From the NCBI GenBank assembly GCA_036852015.1, contig JAANDG010000591.1, positions 25,270 to 89,269 of the forward strand: a DNA stretch of 64,000 bases, in the 5' to 3' direction. Below, one piece after another: positions 24,100-33,821 of the stretch. The stretch's first letter is position 1; the number at the start of each line of letters is the position of its first letter. The notes under the pieces were generated by a model. That model did not search any database, was not told the DNA's origin, and saw only the letters and a list, made by a program, of their open reading frames with translations. Origin of the DNA: Pelodera strongyloides. Lineage: Eukaryota; Nematoda; Chromadorea; Rhabditida; Rhabditidae. The position numbers and the translations under genes were made by a program.

Positions 24100-24802
24100 G
24101 TATTTGGGAAGTTTATCTTAGATCTGCTACTTTAAATAAATAAGCAAAAACTAGTATTTTTTAGTATAAGCTGAAGCAAATCACTCGTTTCGTTAGATTA
24201 GTTGTTGTGTACTGTGACAACTGTGAGTATCGTGGAGGTGCTTTCAGTTTGTTATTTGAAATTTACATTTTGTATGGTCCGTGATTATTATAAATGTTTA
24301 AAAGTAGATTTCTAAGGTTCTAACGTAGATGAATCATATTTTTGATGTAACTGTTAAAGTTAAATTAGATTTATACTTTAGGTGGAGTTTATTGTGGTTT
24401 TCTTACAATTAGAGCAGATACTTATTATTACCGTGCTTGAAGAAGTTTGGTCTTGAGTCTTGAGTTTGTTATGGAACCTGATTGTTACGGTTGTTTGCTT
24501 GGAATACAGTGAGCTACTATTGTTATTGTTGCTTTTCTTGTTTGTCGGTTTGAATAATACCTTTTTAGTATTATTAATTATTGCTTTATGAACCCGAGGT
24601 TTACATACCTTGTTTGATATTTGTTACTTTGGTTTTAGCTATGTGCTTTTTTGAATAGCTTATTTCTTTGTGCCCAATTTTAATTTCGTTTTATTTTACA
24701 ATGCTTGCTCGCAGTTAAACTATGGGAATGTCTACTTTTATGTGTATTATGGTAGATCCCTTTTTCTATTGTTGTAATTTATACTATTATTATATTTTCA
24801 GC
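24100..24802. other. KRI1-ARL1 intergenic spacer
   Basis: These 703 bp of AT-rich DNA hold the KRI1 3' UTR. An aataaa occurs at about 24137 in ttaaataaataagc, a likely polyadenylation signal. No further exon was recognised. The spacer ends in tatattttcag immediately before the ARL1 start. Confidence 0.55.
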
Positions 24803-25426
24803 ATGGGCGGCGTCTTGTCTTACTTCAGAGGTCTTTTTGGTCAGAGGGAAATGCGAATATTGATTTTGGGACTAGATGGAGCTGGCAAGACGACTATTTT
24901 GTATCGGTTACAGGTGGGGATCTTTGTTTTGGTTTTTAAACAAATGGTATTTGGTCTTATGTTTTAAATGTTATCTGTATGGTTTAGTTGTCTAGCGTTT
25001 GTGATCAGGTGTTTTATATATATACCAGCCGTTCGAAGAGCCCTACGGGCTCTTCTCCGACTGGAGGAATCGGCCTTCGGCCGATTGTTACCCTATTTAA
25101 AAAAAGGACTTTCTTCAAACGTAAAAAAAAGATGTTCATTTACGTTTATGTGGAAACGTATAATATGGTTCTGGACTTCATGCAAATTTGCAAATTTGCT
25201 ATTGCAATTGCTCTTCTATCTCCTATAAGATCCTCATCCCATAAGTTAGCATAGCTCAACAGGTAGAGCGTTGGACTGTTAATTGTGAGATTGGCTGCTG
25301 TGGGTTCGAATCCCGCCAGCGGCAATGATTTTGTATGCTCTTTCGATCGAAGAATTTTCTTTATGAAGGGATTTCGTTGTGCACATAAAAACAAACCCGT
25401 GACAAACTCTTCTCCTTTATATAATA

Positions 25427-25469
<43 letters not shown>

Positions 25470-27480
25470 CACTAACTCCATAGTTTTGTATTATCTATTT
25501 GGTTTTTTGTTTTATTGTAATGTTTTCTATGCTCTGCAGAAGCCTCTACTAGCGCTAGTGGCTAAATTTTTTGGGAAAAAAATATACTAAAAAGCAGAAT
25601 GGGAGTAACAGCGTTGTCACAAACAGAACACTTTGAAATGTCATTGAAACTCAGCGTTTTTGAAAATTATGGGTTGTACAACAGAACAAAGTATATAGAA
25701 AAATGACAAATAATAGGTGGTAAGCTAAAGTAAAACTTCCACAAGGGTATCCATAAATTCTTCTTATACGACTTCAGCGAAAAACGGGATTGTGCATTCA
25801 CCTTTAATTCTACCGTATAATGCCGGTTTTGAAGCGCATAACGGACGTTGTATTCCGATGCTTGCATGCAAATTACTGCTCGACTTTATATTAATTTGCA
25901 TACTACGTATGCGTATGCATTTGTTCAAAATACGTTTAAAAAACCAGCAGTCATACTGCTTTGAGTCTGTATGCGATGATTATATGAATGTCCGAGTAAA
26001 CTTTTATTCATATTATAGGTTGGCGAGGTGGTCACCACAATTCCAACCATTGGATTCAACGTTGAGCAAGTGGAGTATAAGAATTTGAAATTCCAGGTAA
26101 TATTTTAAAAATTCTCTTAGAATTGTTTGTTTTACGGCCCATAGTACCATATTGTTTATCTCATGTGAGGCAACATGTAGGATATAGGGCATATACGCAA
26201 TCCAGACATGTAGTGCACGTGAATTATATGTCTGCTTTGTTCATGTTCTGTTCGAGGTGTAATGGGCTTAGCTGCACCGTTTTCAAGGGTTGGTTGTAAT
26301 TACCCTCCTATATATCTTGATAATCCCCCAATTTAAGATCTCTAATTATCTTCCAGGTTTGGGATCTCGGAGGCCAAACATCGATTCGGCCGTACTGGAG
26401 GTGTTATTATGCAAATACGGACGCTATCATTTATGTTGTTGATTCCGCGGACAGGGATAGGGTATGCTTATCTTTTTGTATTTTGTTGTACGATAGAGCG
26501 TGTTCTATTTCTATGTGAGAAAAACAAGAAATAACCACATGTTTCAGGTAAGACATTTCTGAATCAAAAGTCTGAAGTGTACTGATGGACTTGAAACTTG
26601 TTGACCAATAGAGTTGTATCTGTCGATCATTTGTTACTAATTTATGGAGGGTTTTTTTTTGACAACTATAAACTGCATTGCTCATCGGCTGATGTAATTT
26701 TAGGTGGGAATTTCTCGGCAAGAACTTGTCTCCATGCTTCAAGAGGACGAGCTGCAAGGAGCTATTTTGGCGGTTCTTGCCAACAAGCAGTGAGTTGAAC
26801 TTTTTTTGATTAAGGTTTATTGATAAAAACGACAAGTAGAAATAACAAGGTAAGCGAGAAAAATAAGAACCAGGTTCCACAGAGTAATGGGTTCAAGTCC
26901 TTTTCTGCTTACGGAGAAACTACTTACGGGGTACTTGTTTTTGGGGAGAATGTGAATGTTTGGACGTTGCTAGGCGAAATGGTAAGAAAAGGGGAACTAG
27001 CTGATTGCAAAAGCAGAAACTTAACGCACAAAATGATGTAACGTCTAATAGAAGTAAATCAAGTTTAACCACTGATATCCCTGTTTCTTGTTGTCGTAAT
27101 AAATGTAAATAATCCCTGTTTGTAAAACAACGTGTTTCAAGAGCAACATTACTTCTCGGTGAATCGTTCGATCATAATGTTTCTTTTGGACTATTGGGTT
27201 TTTGAGCTACGTGTTACTTTGCGCAGTATCTATATTACTGCCTATTTGTTAAGAGAAAGATTAATAAAAGTATGAGTTTTATACGAGAATATGGATTAAT
27301 GGATTATTACCGTTTAGGGATGTTCCTGGCTGTTTGTCTCCTGCTGAAGTGCATAAAGCACTTGGATTGGAGGCTCTGCGTGATAGGACTTTCCAAATTT
27401 TCAAGACTTCGGCCGCTAAGGGAGATGGCCTGGATGAAGCTATGGAATGGTTGGCCAATGCTCTACAACAAAAGAAGTAA
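24803..27480 (+). CDS. ARL1: ARL1, ARF-like GTPase, 5 exons
   Basis: Exons 24803-24913, 26019-26096, 26357-26461, 26704-26789 and 27318-27480 join in frame to 180 residues (family about 181). Gly2 follows Met ([13 protein letters not shown]), the N-myristoylation site. G1 is GLDGAGKT, switch I is PTIGFNVE, G3 is [15 protein letters not shown]4 is NKQD, split by the last intron, and G5 is TSAAKG. The specificity residues look like ARL1 rather than ARF1. Known role: trans-Golgi GTPase that recruits GRIP-domain golgins and tethering factors. All invariant GTPase residues are present, so it should be functional. A 1.1 kb first intron holds a tRNA-bearing repeat and another foldback. Acceptor tttcag ends one base before the ATG. 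Confidence 0.98.
25023..25430 (+). mobile_element. tRNA-bearing repeat (R-tRNA family), copy 1
   Basis: The unit starts ccagccgttcgaagagccc. It carries two adjacent strong hairpins (gagccctacgggctc and atcggccttcggccgat, the latter with a UUCG loop). A tRNA-like segment follows at 25245-25323 with A box TAGCTCAACAGGTAGAGCG and B box GGGTTCGAATCCC. The unit ends cctttatataataagat and runs into an (AT)n tract. Copies are at 32361-32819 and 53602-53986. It lies in ARL1 intron 1. Confidence 0.85.
25429..25466. repeat. (AT)n microsatellite
   Basis: It directly follows the 3' end of the tRNA-bearing repeat, as tails of retroposed elements often do. Confidence 0.9.
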
Positions 27481-28160
27481 CCAGCGTTACCGGCTGGTAG
27501 GAGTATACATTTAAAGTGATATGGCGCGTGGTTTTGGAACGTGTACTGGACAATTGCATATTTTTGTTCGATTTTGTGACTCTCCAACACAGGGAGGTGT
27601 AGAATTTGCTACATGGATGTGTAGTTGTACAGCGCGCGGTTCACAAACCAGGTGTCGTACAGATGTAACTAATTTATGAGGCTTTCTTCGTTCCAATAGA
27701 GCTAGTTTTGTGAAGTCATCCTCAACTTTTGCGTCCTCATGTCAGTAAGCAGCTTTCTGAAGAACTATTTGGAGATTGTGCGTAATTATAGACGCAATTT
27801 AAGATTTTTATTTTTAACAATTGTCGCTCATTAATATATGTTTATTGCCCTGGTCCTAAGTGTTTTCGCCGAGCTTTTTCTGACAACAATTATAATTAAT
27901 AATCAATTTCTTAGCTTTGTTGTTTCAATCCAGTTGTACAGGCTAGCAATAGAAAAGAATCTAATCTCTAATCCTATGTATACAAGCATTTTACGCCTTT
28001 GTGTTGGCATAGTTCCTTTCTATAATGTTTTATGTAGTAACATATGTGCAAGTATAATTTCGCTTGATCGCTTTCGTGCGGTATCTCCGCCTTCATCTGT
28101 GATTTTTTCCTGGGAATGAAGTGGTTTACTCCATTCCTGGACTTTTTTCTAATGGTTAGG

Positions 28161-28242
28161 TCGCATTTGAGATGGGAATATTACTTGACTATCCAATTTC
28201 CTCGTGTACTTTTTGTTGACTACATCCATATCGAATGCGCCC
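28161..28242. repeat. short foldback, cgcatttgagatgg / ccatatcgaatgcgccc
   Basis: It has the same termini as the 13214-13456 element but an interior of only about 50 bp. It is an internally deleted copy. Confidence 0.6.
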
Positions 28243-28713
28243 TAAGATATCTTTCACTTTCACGGTAATGTCCTAGGTCGGTAGTTACAATTGATTAGTC
28301 TGCATGTTGGAATCAAATCAAATCTACCTAACTTACCCTAGGATGTTCTATCGTTATTTATTCGTCAGCTTATGTGAAGTGCGTATTACCATATTTATTT
28401 ATTGACGCCAGGTTTTATATAAAGGGGTATACTTGGAATGAATGTTTATTTGTGAATACCACTTTATTCAGACATACAATCATCACACATAGACTTAAGC
28501 ATGTAGAATCCAGGGTCCCGTTTGCTCTCGAAGTCGGGGATCTTCATTTTTAGCTCCAATCCAAGGCGGTGTCTCTTTAGCCGATGTGTCCCATAGAGTG
28601 AAGTAGACGGTAGAAGACGGCACAGAAGATAATACAGAGCGAAAGGTCCGTCCTAAGGCTAGGCAAGGGGAGCGCCTTAACTTTATTCCCGACGCCGTGG
28701 CATGTTTGCAAGA

Positions 28714-28782
28714 TGGTAGCACTGGACGGGATTCGAACCCGGGTCGTTTGGGTGAGAGACGAGAACTTTGCCAGTGAAAGTG
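28714..28782 (-). repeat. tRNA-like sequence, probable SINE head
   Basis: On the minus strand the block reads CCCGGGTTCGAATCCCGTCCAG, a good B box. A less clear A-box-like part lies upstream. No complete cloverleaf could be drawn. Confidence 0.45.
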
Positions 28783-29056
28783 AAAGTTTATTTCGCATTG
28801 GTGTTTGCAAATGAATAGTACAAAGAGATCAAAAAGAAATTATACATCGGTAATGGGTGTATGATATTACATGTAAACGTGTACCCGAAACGACAATTAT
28901 TTCAAAGTGAATGTTCAATGTTCAAACTTACAGAAAGTAATTATATTGAACTGGTAAGAGTTAAGAGATGATGCTTAGATACAGACGATACAGTACATAC
29001 AGTACAGTAAGAGATACAGTACATAATTGAGTGAAGTTATTGATACTCATCTGTGA

Positions 29057-32041
29057 TTACTTGCCCTTCTTGCCCTTCTTCTTCTGTGGTTGTCCTCCAT
29101 ATTTTGCCGCAAGTGCATCAACAAACGAATCCATATGATGCGCTCTATTCTGCTGCCGGCCGAGGATTAAAGCACGAAGATCTCCATCACCTTCCTAAAA
29201 AAAAGAATATGAATTTGTACAAAACAAGATGCTGAGCTTTTGTGAAAACCGTAAGTAACCATAACATGGTGCACCCTTGTGGTAGACCGAATCCTGCGAA
29301 GCAAAGCATATACTTACGGAAACTAAATTTCACTACATGCGTATTCGATGTAAGCACCTAATAATAAGAAAAGAAGGTAGCTGTTTTAGAAAACGGTTAG
29401 CAATGAGTTAGCAATGGAATTCAATCTAGTGCAAACTGAAAGGAAGGTGACCAACTAACCTTCTGTTTAATCTGAGCCAGTGACTCTTCAGCTTCTTTTG
29501 CTTCCTTTTCTGCTTTCCGCTTCCTAGCATTTGTTTTTGTTTTTCCAGTGGACGATTTGAACTTTTTCGTGGATTTCAACTGGCCTTCAGCGATCAAACC
29601 TATAAAAAGGACTGGTTACGTTACTAGAGAAACAAAGCGATTCTAGGTTTTATGTTGACTAACAGAAGTAGTGTAGATGTTTTGTTTCGAAGAAGCAAAG
29701 ACTTTCAATACCGAGGATACACAACAATCAATGTTAGACTCTAGTCTAGATTAGCGGGTCTCCTGTTTCATGAAGCGGTATAACAGCCGATTTTTGAACG
29801 GGCATTGTGGAGAACTGCATTCGCATGTATCATGCGTAGATGTGTTGATTGGAACTTAGAAATTGAGCTCATAGCACAGGTTTCAAAAATCGGTAGTTTT
29901 AAGTTTCTGGGATGTCATACATTAGATAGACAAGAGGTCAATAAAGAGTTTAGATGGAAAAATGACTGACCGTCAATTAGTTCCCTAATTTGCTGTTCGT
30001 CGTCTCCAATTACATATTCCAGTACCTTATCCATGTCTCCGTCCCAACGTTCATATTCCAATTTCACATCTGATTTTTGTTCCTCACTGCCTGGAGTCAA
30101 AAGTTCGCATCGGGGTGTAATCGTATAATTAAAAGGTTAAAGGTTAAAGCTAGGACTGTTCTTCAGGGCCCGAAGGTCCCTGCAGTCCGCTCTGGTCTAC
30201 CGAAGTAGTGCGCTTCAGAGATATAGGCCATCTTTGATTACGGAATGGTTCGCATCGGGGTGTAATGCGTAATTGCCATACGTGAATTAGGAGACGGCCT
30301 CGTCTCTTAGTTGACGCGGGTCGAACCGTAAAATACCAATGATACTTTTCAGTCAAATATAGTTGCAAGTTCGATAGTCTCCGGAGACCGGAGATGGCCA
30401 AAGCCAATCCGGCGATGGTTGATGCGTAATTCGAATAGCGTTCTCAAACTAAATGTGGACATACCAGCGTATTTGGACATATATTTCTCGATTTCCTCAA
30501 AATTGACCTTCTTGAAAACTCCCCTCCATACTCGAACTGCGTCTTCGAACGAAGCTTCATCACCCAGAACATTCTCCTCATCAATAGCACCTAGAATTTA
30601 TTTTTTAAAGAGGTATGACATGTGGCTTTGGCTGATGAAACATATGTTCCATCACCCCGCATGCGAAGTGTGCTTCATACTTCATACTACCGAGTCATAG
30701 TCATAACCGACTTAGGCTAGCGGCTAGCGTGCTCCTGAGTAATATCAATGTCTATACACTTATTACATCATACAAGAAAGCCTAAGCCTACCATAAAGGC
30801 TTCGATTGTTTGAATTGAGAAATTGAAGAAATGTCGATTATTTACAAAACCAACCCGTCTCATCATATATGGCGCGTTTCTCCTTATCCGAAAGAATCTC
30901 ATACACTTTGGTCAGAACCTAAAGTAGAAATATAGCGTGGGATTCATGGTCCCAACGACTTTATCATGAATAATAAAAAAGGCTACACACGAAGTTTGCC
31001 TTTGAGATGCCCCTTGTTGGTTGGGTAATATTGTTATATATTAAAGCGAAATACCAGCTCCTTTGGAAAATTTGCATATGATAAGCAAATCCTATGTACC
31101 TATGCTAATTTTGCGCGATAGCCGTGGACGATCGCGCAAAATTAGCGTAGGATACATAGGATTTGCTTATCATATGCAAATTTTCCAAAGGAGCTGGCAT
31201 TTCGCTTTAAACTCTTTATTTAGAAAAAACAGTATTAAATGTAAATTTACATGAAACGAGAGAAACACACACAAGCTGAGCACATTCAAGAGGCTCAGCT
31301 TCTCACGCGGTGTATAAAATTGTAAGAAATGAAACTATATATAATAATTATCATTTCAATGACACTACTTTTTTTCTCACCTGAAATTTCTGAGTGGCAG
31401 TTTGACGTTGTTGTTCATCTGCCGAAGCGAACCTGTCCGGATGCCATTTGAGCGACTGCCGATAGTAGGCCTTTTTTACTAAAACAAGAGGACATTTAAT
31501 AATAATAATAATGACAATAATTTATTGAATTATACATGTAATATAAGTGTGCAGAAGGTTGTCAAATTAAGCCACATCCATAGCCACCGAGAGAAGGCCA
31601 CAGCCACAGCAACAGCGGCCGAAAGAAAGAGAAGAAAGGGAAGAAAGGCCTCTATGTTTCTCTGGCGTTTGTCATATTATGTATACGTCACTTTTGAATA
31701 TTTCTTTTGATTTATCGTTCGGATATCTTGAACGACCCATAATCCTAACCCTAATAGAGGCTATATAGTCACGCAGTTCAATATTCAAGAGCGAGACCGT
31801 TCCAATCAAGAGATAGGATTCAACAGAGCTCAACGAACAGGAAATTTGTCTCCAGTTGTTTATACTATGCTCGGTTATTAGAGTCTAGACTCAACTTGTT
31901 TCAATGCTGACACTACTTCATATATAGTTAAGCCAATGATGAAAACAAAGTACCTTCAGCCGCTTTGCAAGTCTTTTCAACATTGAAAACCTCGTACAAA
32001 TCGTTTGTACCGAAAAAGTTGCTGCAGTCAGCCAACAACAT
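29057..32041 (-). CDS. DNAJC9: DNAJC9-type J-domain protein, 7 exons
   Basis: Exons: 32041-31954, 31478-31381, 30918-30855, 30590-30465, 30090-29971, 29599-29460, 29194-29057, all in frame, 257 residues (human DNAJC9 is 260). J domain at residues 14-80: DLYEVFNVEK, YYRQSLKWHPDRF with the catalytic HPD, then LTKVYEILSDKEKRAIYDETG. After it come FKKVNFEEIEKYMSKYAGSE and LEYVIGDDEQQIRELID, the DNAJC9 mid-region. A Lys-rich helix (NARKRKAEKEAKEAEESLAQ) and a C-terminal basic tail KKKGKKGK follow. Known role: nuclear HSP70 co-chaperone that also binds H3-H4 and stimulates HSP70 ATPase. The start ATG directly follows ttttttatag. Introns contain a type B MITE (31041-31210) and a foldback remnant near 29776-29905. 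Confidence 0.94.
31041..31210. mobile_element. TTAA-flanked MITE, type B, near-perfect palindrome
   Basis: TTAA-AGCGAAATACCAGCTCCTTT on the left and AAAGGAGCTGGCATTTCGCT-TTAA on the right, with almost perfectly complementary arms including gcatatgataagcaaatcct. It lies in a DNAJC9 intron. Confidence 0.85.
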
Positions 32042-33821
32042 CTATAAAAAAATGATTATTCTTAGCGGGAGACAGAAACCAATACTAACTGTCACACGTT
32101 AATTCTCAAGGCTTCAAGCGTAGGCAAGGATGCTTGATTGTTGAATTGTTTCAAAATGGATAGCAAATTGCAATCAAATACGAATAAAAGAAAAGAAAAT
32201 GATGAAGAGAAAAACAAATTTTTCCAAAAATTTGAAAAAATTTGAAATCTGAAAAAAGAAATATAGTTTGTAGTCTTATTTGCGTTGTGGTTACGGTAGG
32301 TTGCCCAATTTTTAATATAGAGCGCATTCAATCGTAATATTTGTTGTTTTCGTATATAAATACCAGCCGTTCGAAGAGCCCTACGGGCTCTTCTCCGACT
32401 GGAGGAATCGGCCTTCGGCCGATTGTTTCCCTATTTAAAAAAAGAATTGCTACAATGTAAAAAGTTAACTCTCGTCTCTTTCTGTTCCGTGCCACTTTGC
32501 CACTTACATTCACACGTCTCTGATTGTGGAAACGTATAATAATCAGTTTGGATCTCCACTCGACTAATGCTACCATGCAAATTTGCCATTGACGGTGCTT
32601 ATGTAGAGCATATTGCTACCCCTATGATAAGTTAGCATAGCTCAACTGGTAGAGCGTTGGACTGTGAATCGAGAGGTTGTGTGCTACTGTGGGCTCGAAT
32701 CTCGCCAGAGGCGAATATTTTGTATGCTCTTTCGATCGAAGAATTTTCTTTATGAACAGCTTTCGTTGTGCACATAAAAACAAACCCGTGACAAACTCTT
32801 CTCCTTTATATAATAAGATTGTATGAATTTATGTGCTTGATTGTATAATATTTTTTGTTGATCATATAACATTTGCGTGAGTATACCTCAAAGTGTGTGT
32901 CTGGAGTGTAAGAATTGGGCCAAATCTTGTTTATTTGGTGTCACACCTGTGTGAGAATGATTGAATGAATGACAAAGATGCTGGATTCCTGGTACATAAA
33001 ACAATGAGGACAATAAATACCAAGACAAAATATTACAAACGATTTTATTATGTAAGTAAATGAGTGGCAATTTTCTATATTATGACAAAGTAAACACCTT
33101 GGACGCTTCGACCCAACAAAGTAAACGTAAGTTCGCAAAAAATATAACGGCTAACACGATAGGATAACATTTTCAGAATGGCAACACATTTACTGAATGA
33201 GTTATATGTTAGATTAATGTACACAGACTAATAAACTAAGCGCGGCACCATTACCAATAGATATAGATTATGTATACCAAACATTATGATATTCAATACA
33301 AAACTGGCACTGACTAACCCTGACCCGTAAAAATAGTACTATTGAAACTGTGATGATGATTATCATTGAAACAATACTGGACAACTGGAAGGGTTACTCC
33401 CAAACTCGAAACTTCGCGCACCCATTGCGAAAAATAAAGGTGTGCCACAACGGGGCGGCGTACCCCGAATAGAAGCGTGAGGCGCGCGCCGCGCGCAAGG
33501 GGTTTTCTGTAGGTCCTAGTCCTACTTTATGTTGCCAATATATAAATACTAAATAAAACGTTCAGAGGTTAACTATAGTTGGATCAAAAAATGACAAGAT
33601 GAAGCTTTCCCGAAAATTATTACCGTACGCTATAAGGAGGTTATGTTATAGCCCTTCCCAATTCTTGATTCTTTGTTTTAGTTACAAAAAAGGACATTAA
33701 AATGCATGGGTATTAAAGAACTCCGAGAACTTATTAACTTGCATAGAGTGCATTATATCTGAGGCCGAGCACGGTAAAATAGCGGTAAATCTCTTCGATA
33801 TAAATCTCAATCTCGCACAAT
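32042..33821. other. intergenic, one tRNA-bearing repeat
   Basis: Apart from the repeat at 32361-32819 and a GC-rich patch at 33440-33500 (ggcgcgcgccgcgcgc), I see no gene. Short minus-strand frames at 32880-33140 are AT-rich and lack splice context. Confidence 0.55.
32361..32819 (+). mobile_element. tRNA-bearing repeat (R-tRNA family), copy 2
   Basis: It carries the same paired 5' hairpins, a tRNA-like block at 32631-32712 (A box TAGCTCAACTGGTAGAGCG, B box GGGCTCGAATCTC) and the same 3' end ctcctttatataataagat. It is a little longer than copy 1, with extra sequence between hairpins and tRNA block. Confidence 0.85.

Larger units (their letters stand above)
27481..29056. other. convergent intergenic region ARL1 / DNAJC9
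   Basis: The 3' ends of ARL1 (+) and DNAJC9 (-) face each other. Contents: a TTAA-bordered foldback remnant 27511-27672, a short foldback 28161-28242, the repeat 28490-28562, and a tRNA-like block 28714-28782 on the minus strand. The 93-codon open frame at 27838-28119 has no supporting features. Confidence 0.55.

Noticed and set aside
25245..25323. Functional tRNA-Asn gene
   Set aside because: A and B boxes are present but the anticodon stem and acceptor stem do not pair, and the block is part of a three-copy repeat.
30150..30407. 85-codon minus-strand open frame in a DNAJC9 intron
   Set aside because: Splicing it out keeps the DNAJC9 frame and family sequence intact; the region reads as repeat debris.
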